Assembly: GCA_013399875.1 (NCBI GenBank) | Contig: VXAZ01000591.1 | Coordinates: 203,903-267,902 of the forward strand | DNA: 64,000 nucleotides | Source: Gymnorhina tibicen | Taxonomy: Eukaryota > Chordata > Aves > Passeriformes > Artamidae | Reading direction: 5' to 3' | Shown: piece by piece, positions 23,401-35,930 of the stretch | Numbering within the stretch: the stretch's first letter is position 1 | Layout: every line of letters begins with the position of its first letter | Position numbers and translations under genes: made by a program | The notes under the pieces: model-generated | Database searches by the model: none | Told to the model about the DNA's origin: nothing | The model's input: only the letters and a program-made list of their open reading frames with translations

Positions 23401-23802
23401 GAGGGGAGGGAGGGAGGGGGGAATGCTCCGGTGTTTCCCTTGGCAAACCAACGGTGCTGGAATACCGAGGACAGCGTTTGGGAACAACACAAGTCAGCCA
23501 ATACAATGCTCTGGTTTCCAGGGAAACCCAACCTTGGCCTTTGGTCCCGTATTTCAGCAGGTTTCATTATCCTCCCTGGATTTAGGATAATGAATTGACT
23601 GTTGATGGATGCTGCTGCCTCGGAGCCGCCTCCCTCACCGAGGTTTCCGCTGCTTCCTGGGATGTTGGGATCACTGGAGGAGGACTGGGAGCACCAAAGG
23701 CAGGGGTGTCCCTTTGGAGGGGTTTCTTCTGCATCCGGATTGTGGGATTTTGGGGGGGCCTGCAAGAATCGGTTGGGTTTTTTATTTCATTCTGTGCATA
23801 AA
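20485..23802. mobile_element. Mostly unique 3.3 kb; contains a CR1 remnant at 22138-22190
   Basis: The only repeat recognised is a minus-strand CR1 end at about 22138-22190 (ACCACGGAATTAAGGTTGGA then AAAGGCCTTGAACACCATCA). A run GGGGAGGGAGGGAGGGGGG at 23403-23421 fits a canonical G-quadruplex. Several ORFs of 120 to 170 codons overlap on both strands in 20494-21145 but have no domain signature. Confidence 0.45.
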
Positions 23803-24012
23803 TAAGAGGGGCTGGGAGAGATGGGAATGTTCACCCGGAGAAGGGAAGGATCCAGAGAGATCTTTCCAGAGCCTAAAGGGGTTCCAGGAGAGCTGGAGAG
23901 GGACTTGGGACAAGGGATGGAGTGAAAGGACACAGGGAATGGCTTCAAACAGAGAGAGGAGGCTTAGATGGGATTTTGGGAAGGAATTCCTGGCTATGGG
24001 GGTTGTGGGCAG
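23803..24012 (+). mobile_element. CR1 LINE internal fragment, sense
   Basis: GAGAGATGGGAATGTTCACC, CGGAGAAGGGAAGGATCCAG, GGGGTTCCAGGAGAGCTGGA, GAGGGACTTGGGACAAGGGA, ACACAGGGAATGGCTTCAAA and GGGATTTTGGGAAGGAATTC match the reverse complement of the copies at 8459, 44866 and 50443. Its 3' terminus is missing. Confidence 0.9.
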
Positions 24013-24170
24013 ACAAAGGACCCCAGGAGAGGTTGGAAACACATTCCCATCCCCCAAATCCCTGTCTGCTCCTTCCTGGCCTCAAAAAGGCCACTCATCC
24101 TTTCAGTCTTGGCCACCTCCTCTGCTCTTTTCCTTCCCTTCTTTTTCCAAACACCCTCAGGCAATTTTTT
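24013..24170. other. Short unique spacer
   Basis: Unique sequence between the truncated CR1 and the AP-1-site cluster. Nothing else is recognised. Confidence 0.4.
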
Positions 24171-24345
24171 CCCTGAGTCACTTGGCAGCGTGGGCCAAGG
24201 TTTGACGAGTGACTCATCACTCTGATGAGTCCATGAAATGTTATTTTAGAAATTAAACACCCGACACATTCAGCAAACAAATCCCTTTAAGGTGTCTCCC
24301 AAAGTGGCTCCTAAAAGGAAAATGTTTGCAATTGAGTCACTTCCC
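24171..24345. promoter_or_regulatory. AP-1 site cluster with 9-bp palindrome
   Basis: Three TGA(C/G)TCA words, the consensus of AP-1 and related bZIP factors, lie at 24174-24180, 24210-24216 and 24333-24339. The middle one is part of a perfect inverted repeat: GACTCATCA (24211-24219), spacer CTC, TGATGAGTC (24223-24231). Such density in 170 bp of unique DNA is unlikely by chance, since a 7-bp degenerate site is expected about once per 8 kb per orientation. An enhancer role is inference. Confidence 0.45.
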
Positions 24346-25804
24346 AAAAATGTCGCCGTCTGTGCTGAGTGGCTGAGCTTCTTTCGTCTTCCCTTTGTAA
24401 ATATTGGTGGTGGATTTGGGAAACTGGGGAAGAATTCACCGTTTCACCTCATAAATGAGCTGACAATGAAACAGTTTGCTGGAAAAGTGTTGGTTCTATT
24501 TTCCCTGTTAATTACGTGGCTTGTGATGGTTGGAATAACCCAGAAAATCCCAAAGAAGCCCGGATCAAATCTGGGTTTGGATGGGGATGATTGGGGTCTG
24601 TGCAATTATGGGAATCCTCGAGCCCACAGTTCACTCCCCAGGCTGATTCCTTTATGCTTCCCACATGGATTTAATTTTGTGAGCCACACATTCCCATTTC
24701 CCCCCTGATTTTTGTATCCTTTTCTTCTAAACCCAGCAAAACACGTCATCATTAAAGGGATTCTCGTGTGATGGCTTCATTCCGAAACAACCCCAAGGGG
24801 ACAAAGTTCAGAGCAACCCAGAACTGCTCTTGATTTACTGCAAATATGATTAAAATTTTATCTGAGGGCTTTTTTTTTTTTTTTTTCCGAGGCCTTTTTC
24901 TTTGCTGCTCTCTGTTTTCATCCAGCACATAAAAGAGGATTTTTGGAATTGTTTGTTTTTGGTTTTTTTTTTTTTTTTGCCAGCAGTTTAGCAGTGCAAA
25001 GGTGCTCGTGGAGGATTGAAGTTCTCTGAAAGCTTCCCCTCGGTTAATCACGATTTTTATCATCCTAAAAGCAAAGCAGAGGAGGGTTGGGTAATAAAGG
25101 GCAACAAACTCCACGTGGAAGGGTCACCCTGTGGATTTGGGATGAGTTCCAGCCAGTTCTGCCCCGCTGGGGCATCCCGGCTTTCCCAGTGGGTTTATTT
25201 GGATTTGTAACTACTCCAGGCTCCAGAATAAAGCTGTTTTCCCTCCCATTTTCATTATTTCCCTCCTTTCCTTGTGCATCACCACTGTCCTTGGAAAAGG
25301 CTCGGAAGGGAGGGTTTAGAAAAGGATTGGAGGAGCTGTTCCATCTGAACCCCGCTGTAAATGTCGTGTAAACAAAGGTAAAATAACAAACAGCCCTGGA
25401 AATCACTTAACGAGGCTTTCTGCAGCTCCTGGCTGCTCTTCCTGGGAATTTCGAGTTCCTTTAAATGAAACTTAACAGCAAGAAGCCTTTTATTTTCCTA
25501 ATGTTTCCAACAGCTCTCGCCGTGGGTTCATTCTTCACGGAGGCCTGTGGCTTTTACATCCCTGGCATGATGAGTCCCTCATAGAAATTAAAATATCCTG
25601 GCTTTTATGGGCAATTCCAGCTGATTGAATCCTGGTTTTTAATCATTCTTCTCTCGTGGAGAAGGAAATTGGTCAGGACCCGGCTCAGGCGATCCCGATG
25701 AAGTTGAATTTTGGGACAGCAGTTTTTAACACACGGAATTTCAACCCAGAGCTGTGTTTTCCACCCTGGGAAGGTGCAGTGGTGCTTGCACTGGATCAGG
25801 TGTT
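24346..25804. other. Unique stretch, AT-rich
   Basis: Contains T homopolymers at about 24871-24887 and 24961-24978. An ORF of 138 codons (24292-24708, plus) has a hydrophobic stretch near its middle but no recognisable family and no supporting splice or start context. No CR1 seen. Confidence 0.4.
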
Positions 25805-25849
25805 ATAATAATGATAATAATAATAATAATAATGATGATGATGATGATG
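25805..25849. repeat. (AAT)n/(ATG)n microsatellite
   Basis: About 45 bp of ATA/AAT units turning into GAT units. It has the same two-phase composition as the longer array at 50145-50288. Confidence 0.95.
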
Positions 25850-28800
25850 TTGAAAGTACTAGCACATTTGGATTCCAGCATCTCCTAACTGAGCATTCCC
25901 AAGCTCCCCGGAAAAATTAATCCCATCCCACACAGGTCCCTTGAGGGGAATATTTCCATGCCAGAACTATGGACACTTTGGAAGGCTGACAATAAACACT
26001 GGAACTGGGTCCTTTCTGGGATAGTTGGAGCCTGGCTGGCGGGAGAAGGGGAGGAAAGGGATGGCAGGGAGGGAAGGTCCATGAGGAAAACGCAACTGCT
26101 GCTGTGCTTTTCCGAGGGAAATGCGTTTCCCCATTTGGTTTTTTTTCCCCTCCTCCCAAAGAGTGCAGGAAAACCACATTTCCTTGCTCCCAGCTTTGGC
26201 TCACAGATGTTCTGGGCTAAACTTGTGGGAATTGCGTTAAATTAGGGATAAAGTCTGTAACAGCTTTTGCATCCCATTGCTTCCACAGGGAAGTTCATTT
26301 TCCCTTGGAAATGCTCATATTCCCTGGAATAACTGATCCAGGCAGGGGAGAGCTGCTGCTGGGTTGCTGGTCCTCCAACTGCAACTGGCAGCCCTCGGGA
26401 GAGCCACAAATCCATGGGGTTTTCCACTGTCAGAGGAAAGTTTGGATCACAAACCCAAGGAAGACTGGGACAGTCCCAGGCTCAGCATTCCAATGCAGAT
26501 CCTGGGATAAAACAGGAAACCACTCAGACTGCAATAAACTCGTTATTGTTTTCAGGGAAGGGGATTAATTAACTGTCTATGGGATAAGCTGGATAAATCA
26601 AGCGTGACGAGCAGCTTCCACATGGAATGGGTGATTCCAAGGCTGTTTCCAAGTGGCTACAGCGGGGCAGGGCTGTGACCTGGGGTTCCATGGATTTCTC
26701 CAGGTTGTCACCTCCAGGAATTTGCATTTCAGGACTTGGAAATAATTCCTGCCTTGCTGGAGCGATGGGCTGGCTGACCATGGGATGGTCCAGTGGGATT
26801 GGGGATCCTCAGGGCCGAGTCTTGGCCGTGGTGCCCCTTTCCTGTGTGCACACCCTGCAGAAGGATCCTCATGATCATTCATTAATTAACACTGGGAATT
26901 AAGTGCTGTCCACGCACTTCCCAATCCCTGTGGAGCTGGAAATTGTGCTGCCAGCAAAGCTTCTTCATTTCCCCATTGTGGAGAGGAGATCTTGGAGGAA
27001 ACACTGTAGGAGGCTGCTCCGGGGGTGGATTCCTGAGCAAAGCGCTTCCATTCTAAATAAAAAACTGAGAAGAAGCTCCTTCATCAAGGATCCAGGGAAT
27101 GGGCTGTGAGTCAGGAGTCCTGAATGGAAAAGCTGCTGCCATCTGGCTTCATCTCAGCACCCTGCCCGTGTCAGCCCAGCCGTGCAGGGCCAACCTGCCA
27201 CGGACGCAGTGGTGCCAGTGGAGAGGTGGCATCACCTGGCACATTCCTAACGGGACACCCCAGCTGCCATTTTCCCTGGGATGCAGCGTGCCGAGGGCTC
27301 GGGAGGGCTGGAAAAGCCCTGGGAAGCTCAGGGAGGTGGCACTGCCCCTGTAAGTCCCTGGCGTGTGGGGGGATGATCCCTGTCCTCCTTTGTCATCCAT
27401 CCTTTTCCTGTGGAGCCAGCAGGCTGAGGTGGGCTTGGCTCCCAGTTAGCCACGGAAATAAACCGGGAAAATACATCGTGGATGTGCAGAAAAAGCCCGA
27501 GTTAAAGAAACTTAATTCCAGGCTTCCAGACTAATCCAACATTTGCATTTCTCTAACTTCAGTAATTTCCCAGACTTCGGATCTGGCTTCAATGAACGCA
27601 TAATTCCTTGTTTTCCTGACGAGGAGGGTGGATTTCAAAAAGCTCCCCCCATGTGGTGAATTCAAGGGGAAATGCTTTTCCTTCATATCAATCAAGCTCT
27701 TTTAAACGACTCAAGTTCATTTCATGCTCTTCTCCTTGATTTCTGTGCCTCATGATCAGCAGGAAAAGCAAAGCTCGGGAATAAAACCGAGCTTGTTCGG
27801 CAAAAATAGAATTTCCAGAAGCAAAATGGAATTTTAAGGCTGGTGCCTTCCTTTGTCCTGCTTTCTGGGCAGGAAGAGGCAGGGGAGGGGATGGAATGGG
27901 GAGGATTTTATCCTGCTAATCCAGGTGCCCACCTGAAATGCCACTTCCAGGTATCCTGGGTGCTCTTTTCACCTCCAAAGGACAAAGCTCATCCAGTATT
28001 TTGGCCAGCAGCAGGAAATGCTTCATGCCCTGGGGAGTTTGGGATGCCTGGTCCTAAACCTTTGGCATCTCCAGGAACTGGTTGAAGCTGATTGGATTTC
28101 TCATGGAGATGCTGGTGAACCTGGGGGTGGATTCCAGGAGAGGTTGGAGAGCACGGAATCACAGAACCATTAAGGTTGGAAAAACCTGCAGGATGACCAC
28201 CTTCCATCCCATATATTTGCTGAAGGTGAGGATCAAGGGACAACATTCCTTTAATCATCCCACTGGTGTCAGCCGTGGATTATGGAATATTTCCTGCATC
28301 CACTCACGCTGAGGGTGTTGGGACCTGCTTTCCAATATAAAAATCTGTGATTCCGCTAGATCCTGCCATTGGGAAGAAGGGGAAAAAGAGAGAGAAATAC
28401 AGGGAAGAAAGTACATGTAGGAATAGCCTATGGAATGATGCAAAGGGGCCGAGTGTCCGTGGTCATCCCAAAAATTGCTACTCTGATATTGTTGCATGTT
28501 GGAGAAGCAAGGAAAGCATCTCAAAATTTTGGATAAAATCTTCTGCTGACGCTTCTCCATAAATTAAAGCCCGGCTCTTTTTTTTTTTCCGGGAAAAGCT
28601 CACTTTGCACTCTGGAAAATAGGATGCATTCCCCTTTTCCCGTCCTTATTTATCTCGGCACAATTCTAATTGTTCCTGTAAACCCCGATTCCCGGAGGGC
28701 ACTGAAACCAAAGGGACTCTTTCCAGTTCCAAACCAACGCTCCATTGTGTCCTTGAATCTCTTTCTTATCCACTGTTTCGGAAACCTGCCATCCTTTTCC

Positions 28801-29698
28801 TTTGATATTCCCGCTTATTGCTCATGAAAGCAGGAAAAAGAGGCTGCTCCTCTCCCTTTTTCCCTTCTCCAAGACACAAAATGAGCAGCCTCCTTCCCGG
28901 CTTTTGTCAGTGATCACCGGCTGCCATCTCCTATCAAAGCGCTTCCAGGAGTGACAAAGCGGAAAAAATAGGAAAGGACCAGGAGAGGAGCATCCCATTC
29001 AGCACGGAGCACTCAGCACCCACGCCTGGCTGCCCGAGAGGCAGCTCTGCTCCCGGGAAAACCCGCCAAAAACAAAGGGAAACGGCAGGAACTCCACGCC
29101 ATCCATCCGCTGCTCATTTTAGCAGCTCCGGGATAATCACTGTGCGTATTCCAAATGGACACAGAGGTGGTGGTCGGAATAAGCACGGGCCAGGGAACAC
29201 CGGGGCAGGGTGATTTCCCTCCATCCTTAATGGATTTGTGTTTTCCTTGTGGGCAGCAAAGTGTCCTGATGTTTTCCTGGCGGGATCCGTCTCACCGTGG
29301 GGTCATCGCGGGGACCCTCCCAGCATCGAAGAGCAAATTCTTCACGGGCCAGATGCTGCCACCTTGTTCCTCTCTAAGTGGTGCCTCTCCCGGCCCCATC
29401 CAACGGGAATGGCACCACGGGGATGCGGGAGCCCGCGGGGGGTCCCTCGGAGCCGTGGCCTCTCGGTTGCTCATTTTAATGGGGATTTATTTGGAGCAAA
29501 CCAAGGAGTTTCTCCTCTTCCCTTAAGTGAAGAGGAAAAAATAGCAACCCAGTAACAGCAGCTTCTTCCTAACTGTGTCATTCATGGATATTTTTATGCA
29601 GGATTTTTGGCTAATTGCGGCATGAAAGACCGGCTATCCCTTTCCAAAGTCTTTCTGCATCCTTCTCGAAATTCATTAATTCCTTTTATCTCAACTCC
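25850..29698. mobile_element. Mostly unique 3.8 kb; contains a CR1 remnant at 28154-28206
   Basis: A minus-strand CR1 terminus lies at 28154-28206 (ACGGAATCACAGAACCATTA then AGGTTGGAAAAACCTGCAGG). Elsewhere I recognise no repeat, exon or RNA gene. A T-run sits at 28580-28588. ORFs are short (136 codons or fewer). Confidence 0.45.
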
Positions 29699-29800
29699 AG
29701 GGCCACATTTAGGCAGAACTCCTTTTAATCTGCTTTTTTTTTGGAAGTTTTTTTTTTAGCGAAATATTTGGCAGCACTTTAAATATTCACCTCGAAATGT
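29699..29800 (+). repeat. Direct repeat, copy 1
   Basis: Matches 30373-30465: ACATTTAGG-AGAACTCCTTTTA, a T-rich run, then TTTGGCAG and AATATTCACCT-GAAAT. Similarity is about 80% with length differences in the T tract. It could be a local duplication or two copies of an old dispersed repeat. Confidence 0.65.
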
Positions 29801-30372
29801 GTCCCTACTTCTCGGTGCCGATTCCAAAGTCTTCCCACAGCTTTTCCCAAACATGTTCTTAAAAAAAAATTAAATCAATGCTTTTTTAACCCTCTGCCTG
29901 GAATAAATTCCAGCGAAAGAGTAAAGCAGCAGGAGAACCTCACCTTTTTCAATGCCACCGTGGATTATTACTGCGAAGTTGAGAGGAAAACCATCAGATT
30001 TCCATTTATTTCCTCATCTACCAGGAATCCAGGGGATCATTCCCACCCCAGGTACAATACGGAAATAAATGATGCAGGAATTCAAGGGATCTCAAGAAAT
30101 CTTGAAGATCCACCTCATTAGGTGAATTGAGTGATGATGGTTTCCGCAAACCGGAGAGGAAAGACGGAAAAATCATGGAAAAACACCCACGGAATGGCTG
30201 CCTTTTCTTTGTGTTATTTACATGACTTTAGGGATTGATAAGGGAATCAAGGGAAGAAGGAAAAATTGGAAAAACCCCCAACCAGCTCATGGAAAAGCCA
30301 AGAGTTTGGTAGAGGACCCATCCTTATCTTTTGCCATACAAGGAGTTGTTAAACACCTTTATCCCAAGTTCA
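29801..30372. other. Unique AT-rich spacer
   Basis: Separates the two direct repeats. Nothing else recognised. Confidence 0.4.
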
Positions 30373-30465
30373 GGGCAACATTTAGGGAGAACTCCTTTTA
30401 TTCTGCCTTTTTTTCCTTTTTTTAGTAAATGCTTGGCAGAAATTTGAATATTCACCTTGAAATTG
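30373..30465 (+). repeat. Direct repeat, copy 2
   Basis: GGGCAACATTTAGGGAGAAC, CTTTTATTCTGCC, a T-run, then GCTTGGCAGAAATTTGAATA and TTCACCTTGAAATT align with 29699-29800 in the same order and orientation, about 670 bp downstream. Confidence 0.65.
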
Positions 30466-30701
30466 GGCTGCACTTCAATTTTCTGCTCCCCTTGTGTTGA
30501 TAAGAGACTTGAAATCAGGCTTGGGTTGAGTTTGTAAAGTTAAAAAATGATTTAGGGAATTTTTTGCTTGAAAATGGATGCTGTTAAGCTTATCCCAATC
30601 CAAGGGGAAAGAAAGGACATGTTTTGGGAAGCAGGATGTTGAGTGGCTTGGTATTGGCCACAGCAGGTGTTTAGAGCCCTGATTTATTTACCTTAAAAGA
30701 C

Positions 30702-30770
30702 AATCACAGAATATTCTGAGTTGGAATATTGATGACCCACAAGGATCATCAAGTCCAACTCTTGGATGGG
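30702..30770 (-). mobile_element. CR1 3'-end remnant
   Basis: AATCACAGAATATTCTGAGT, TGGAATATTGATGACCCACA, AGGATCATCAAGTCCAACTC: the antisense start of a CR1 of the AGTCCAAC type. Only about 70 bp survive. Confidence 0.8.
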
Positions 30771-33708
30771 GATGGATCCCACAAGTTCGGCCGTTTTACC
30801 TCCAAACAACTGAGCTCATCCGGGATGATGGCCAAAAAAAGAGGGAAAATGGAGCTGACTGCCCTTTCCAAGCCATTTTTCATGTCCCCAGATATTCTTG
30901 TGCTCCTTTTTCCCAACTCACTCGGAGCTATCCTGGTTGCCTGTCCCGCGTTCCCGCTCCCCCGTTGCCTTTGGATCCTTCCCTCAACGGGAACATTTTC
31001 CATGTCTGTCACGGGCCTGCTCTCCCGGAGATTGCCTGGAGGCTGAACTTTTGTGTAATAGATTTTGACACCCCATATGGCCCTCGCGGCTCTCTGCGGC
31101 ACGAGCTGAAATCCCGCTCGCGTTGTTGGCAACTCCTGAATATCTGGGAGCAGCCTGGCTTTTCCTCTTCCACGGCGATATCCGCATTTGGGAAGATTAA
31201 TGTGCTGATCAGGCACTGGCAAGGAGCTGGAGTAAATGACCTAATAGGTCTTTCCATCCCTGATTCCCGCGTTTTATTAAGAGGGATTCTTTGTCGCCGC
31301 GGCGCTGATTTGTCGGAGCTGTCACCGCCGAAGGGAGGCGGGAGAGGTGGCACTAACGGTGTCATCTAAATCCATCTTTTTTTTTGGCACCTCTGCCCCT
31401 GTGAATCACGAGGACCATCTGGAGAGCGGGCACGCTGCCACGCCGGCAGATGGGCAGGGGTGTATCGAGCTACGAGCCCGTGGATGATTATCAAATGTGC
31501 TGTTGGGCGAGCATTTCCAGCAGGGATATCCAAACAGCTTCCCAGAATGAGCTCCTGGATGCATGGGTAGAAATGAGCCATTTAAGCTCCCAAAAAAAAA
31601 CCCCATCCGAAATTCCATCCCTGGGCTGGGAGGTGGCAGGGAGGGCCCGGGGAGGAAAAGCAGGGATTCTTCCCGGCTGTTCCGGTGGGTGCCGGTGGTT
31701 TAGCACCACTGTGGGACCCTCCTGGAAGCACATTGGAGCACGGAGGGATCTTCCTGGAGCCACATCCCAAGGTTTTAATGCCCAACAATTCCACACACAA
31801 CTGGGGAAAACGTTCATAATTATATATAATTTTACATATATATAAAAATATAGAATGTATCTAATTAAAATTCCTCATTACCATAACTCCCTTCCATCCC
31901 AACGGGAGCATTTGCCTCCAGGCCTCGCTCCTGCAGCTGGGACACAAACACAGACAAGGCACAGTTTGCTGCCACAGAATATTTTTAGCAGGTCATCCAT
32001 TGCTCCAGAATTTCTGCTTTCCCACGAGACGTGGAAAGCTGTTTTTCCCCTCACATCCAATTTATTTCTTTGGAATTCAGACCAAGCTGAGCTCTCTCCA
32101 CCTGGGGACAGAGGTGGCTTCTCTGTGGATGGGGGCACTGGGGGTCATTTTTTCCTTCTCTTCACACCCGGCCCCTTTGATTTCACCAAATTTTGTGGGT
32201 TTAGCTCCAAGGCACAGGTGCAGAAAGTCCTGGCTGCCCATCCAATTTGGAATTGTGGCTCTACCACAGTGGTGAGCGTGCTGCTGGTGCTGCACTCATC
32301 CAAAGGGGTTCATTAGCACGGGCTCCCTGCCATCCCAAAGCGCCTGGATTTATCCCGGATCCAAGCTGGAGCTGACGTGGCTGAGCTCTGCCCATGCCAT
32401 GCTGGGCCTGCCCTAACGAGCCTGGGCAGCGCTCGCTCCGTGTGGAGCTGGTCCCGCTCCGCAGGGAATTCCCGGGAATCACGTCCCAGTGGAAATTCAC
32501 TGGAATGGCATTTTTAATATGCAACTGAGGTGCTCAGGGTTTAGATACTGATTAAATAGGAAGTGCAGCAGGAGAATCGAGTCATTCCTACTGACCTGTC
32601 CCTCCAGGAGCCCTCCTGGATACGGATCTGGGCCTATGGGGAGGATTTCCAGCAGAGCTCTGATCCTTGGAAAATGGGAAAAAGTATGCCAAAAGTGCTT
32701 TCTTTTCTTCTGGAATAGCTGAGCAGAGCTGGATTGATGAGGGAATGACAGCTCCTGCCTCAGTGCTGTAGCCAGAGGGATCCGTGTGGGATGGACAGGA
32801 TCCTGTGTGTGATGGGAAGTTTTTAATGAATTCCTGATTGGCCTTCCCAACTAAAGCTCCTCCATCCCATTTGATTTTAATTCCAGACCTCAATTAGATC
32901 TTAGTCCAAGGTAATCGGAAAACGAGCTGGGATGTGGAATTCCATGGGAGCTGCCCACACATCTCCAGACTTCGGTGGAGCAGCCCCTCGGCATGGAGAT
33001 GGTTTTTTACCACAAACTGGGCAGATTTGTTCCTGTTTTATCGGGAATAATCCTCCCAGAGCCCTTGGCCACAAGCAGAGAGTTTAATTATAATAAAAAA
33101 CCCCTGGAACATCCCTACTCCGAGTGCATCTGGAATTAAGGAAGCCAGGGAAGTGGCTGCTCGTAAATCAGAGGGAGAAGCTGCTGGGCCCCCCTCGTTT
33201 TCCCAGTCCCAGCATCAACCTGTGGGATTTGGCACTTTTGGGAAGTGTCCCTGCTTATGTGGGATAGAATATCCCAATTCCATGATTCCTAAATCCATGC
33301 TTTTAGACATAACAGCAAACAGCCTGCAGGAAAAGAGCTGGATAACCCCATCTGAAGTAATTTATTAACAAAAGTCCTTCCTCTGGAATTTCCTTTGAGC
33401 TCTGCTTTTTCTGCTGCCAAATTCACTTTGTGCTGTTGAAAATTAATTTTAATTTTTTTTCCCCTTATCAAGATTGTTATTTTCCACTTGGCAGATCCTG
33501 AGGTTTATCTGTTATCCCTAATGGAGCCTGAAATGATGATGGGGTTTTTTTCTTCCCCTGTTCATTTATCTCAGATGTTCATCACGATTAAAACATCAGC
33601 TCATTCCTTGGATCTGGATGATTTTAAGGAATATTAACAAGGAGCTGGCTGAGCTGCCCAAGTCCCAGAGCTCTTCCCTGCTGTCACCTTCCCTCTCCTT
33701 GGAAAAGA
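30771..33708. repeat. Unique stretch with an AT-dinucleotide tract
   Basis: A CpG-containing part at about 31010-31370 lies next to AT-rich sequence. An imperfect (TA)n tract sits at 31816-31853. The words GACCTAATAGGTCTTTCCAT near 31238-31257 resemble a very decayed CR1 end, but I do not rely on this. No exon recognised. Confidence 0.4.
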
Positions 33709-33762
33709 AATCACGGAATGGTTTGGGTTGGACCTTAAAGATCATCCAACAGGCAGATGTTT
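33709..33762 (-). mobile_element. CR1 3'-end remnant
   Basis: AATCACGGAATGGTTTGGGT followed by TGGACCTTAAAGATCATCCA is an antisense CR1 terminus, lost after about 50 bp. Confidence 0.8.
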
Positions 33763-35930
33763 GATTAAGTTGGATCAAAGTGTTCCTGGGAATCCTTCAG
33801 ACTCTTGGAATGATGCTGGTGGAGGTCCCATCAGTACACATGGGATAATTTGTCCTTGGGATTTGGGAAAATACTCCTCCTGCTCTCCTAAAGCTCCAGC
33901 TCCATCCTTTATCCCTATAAAACCTGGAGTTGGGATTTTCGGACACTTCACTGCTCCATGCCCTGGCTCCAGCTGTGCCACCTCTCCAGATCTTGGATCA
34001 GCCAGCTTCTGGGAGTATTTCCATGGATAAACAGCCAACCTTCAGCACTTTCCTGTACTTTTTGTAATGATCGATTCAAAAACATAGGGATAAACCTCAG
34101 CATTCCTGGCGGGACAGATCCCTGCCTCCAGCTCCATGACCTGAGCAGGATCACTGGAGATGCATCTTGTGACCACCAAAGCTGACAATGGATTTTCTGG
34201 GAGCAGGATCAGAGCTTTAAACCTCTTCCCTTCCCCCCATCCATAAATGATCCCGGTCCTTTTATCCATATTATCCCTCGTGGAGGGCTTTGCCCCTGGC
34301 ACCCTGCTCCATAAGGATTTCCCTCCCAAACAACACTGGAGCAAACGGATAAAGCCCTAAAACTGTGTCCCTACTCCAATTTCCCAGTGCCCTGGAAAAC
34401 TTTTGGGAAGCCTAAGGAAGGTCATGCCCAGAGCTACCTGTGGTGTCCAGGTCAGTTGGTGTTGGCTGCTTCCCATTCCAAGGAATCTCTGGAAGTGGGG
34501 GCAGAGCCTGGAGCATCTGGAGCAAACCTCAGCAGCCAAGCTGAGTCATGGGCCCATGGAATTCATCCAGGAATCACCACAGGCTCTGCGGGGTGATTTG
34601 CAAGCCCGGGATGATCCATGAGAAGTTAAATTCCCAGGATTTCTCCGTAGCAATGGCTGGGATTCATCCTGCACCTCTGCAAGGTGAGCATTCGCTATGC
34701 CTTTAAAGGTGATTTATTCCAGGGGTTCTTCCCGTGTTCCTTCATCTGGGTAATTTTTCCCATTCCATCGGTGCCCACATCAGAGGAAAGCAAAATTTCG
34801 TGGAAGCCCCAACAAATCCTTCATGCCAAGACATCTGGGAGAGGCACAAAACCAAGGGCTGGGATGGATTGGGAGCACAGAGAGGAGCTTTCCCTGCTGG
34901 GAGCTACATCCCAGGGATCATGAGGGACCATGGTGTCCCATCCATGGGGGAGCTCTGGATTCTCCGGGATCCCTGCAATGCTGCTGGGTCACCCCTCCTC
35001 CTGCACGGCAAGGGATGCTCCAACCCTCTCTGCAGGGATTTCCTGGCACAAGGCTCATTTCCCTGGGTGGGAAAAGAGTAATTAATCCATGGAGAGCACA
35101 CAGATCCGTTTATCCCTTGGAGGAATGGGTCATGGAGAGGGAATTGCTCCGTACCCCTGCACAGCCCCTTTGCTGCCTCATTCTTCACCATCCCACGGCC
35201 ATCCAGGGTTCTTATCCTTAATCATGGACCCCAAAAAGCTGGAGTCATGTCTCATGAATTCCCTTTGATCCTCAAAAACCAGATTCACGCTCTTCCAGCC
35301 TAAATTTTGTGGATTTTTATTCCTTTTTCTCCTCGGAAAATCCTTTTTAGCCGAAATTTTTCCCTGCTTGTAAAGTGTCCCATTGTAGCTCTCGGGGCAG
35401 GAGGAGATTAATGTCAGCTCCCATTTATGCATCCCTATGGATCAGCAGGGCCCTTTGTAATTCCCTGTTCTTTTGCGGGGAGTGGGATTAAAAGTTTGCT
35501 CTTCCAAAAAAATCCCCCATTGTCGCTTCCCGGGTTCTGGCTTTTAGGGAAATTCCCTCTGCCGTAAAAAGTGATTTATTTCCCTTGGCCTGCTGCGAGG
35601 CAGCTGAAGTGGGTGATCCCTGCCAGACTCACGAAGCAATTCCCGATGTTGACGGAGGACTTTATATTGAGGTTATAAAAGCAGGAGTTTCAGTTTTTGC
35701 TGGAAAAGCCCCATTCCCGAGGCTGGGAGGAAGCTCTCCAGCAGGACCCATGTGCAAGCAATAAGGAGAGGAGCGCTCTTGGAAAAGGCAGCTTGGAGGA
35801 TTTGCTTTGGCATCCTTTGGGTGGCCTGGGAAGTGTGGGAAGCTCTTGGGAAGTGCCGGGCGTGGGGCTCCGGCTCTGCTCCGGCTGGGAAAGGGAAGGT
35901 TTGTGGTGTGGTACCAGGACACTCCGGCTC
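33763..35930. other. Unique non-coding stretch, 2.2 kb
   Basis: No repeat, RNA gene or exon recognised. ORFs up to 132 codons overlap in all frames without recognisable features. Confidence 0.4.

Noticed and set aside
24292..24708. 138-codon ORF with a hydrophobic middle segment
   Set aside because: No family recognised, and it overlaps the candidate regulatory cluster. Chance is adequate.
31190..31265. Possible CR1 3' end (GACCTAATAGGTCTTTCCAT)
   Set aside because: Too diverged and too short to separate from chance.
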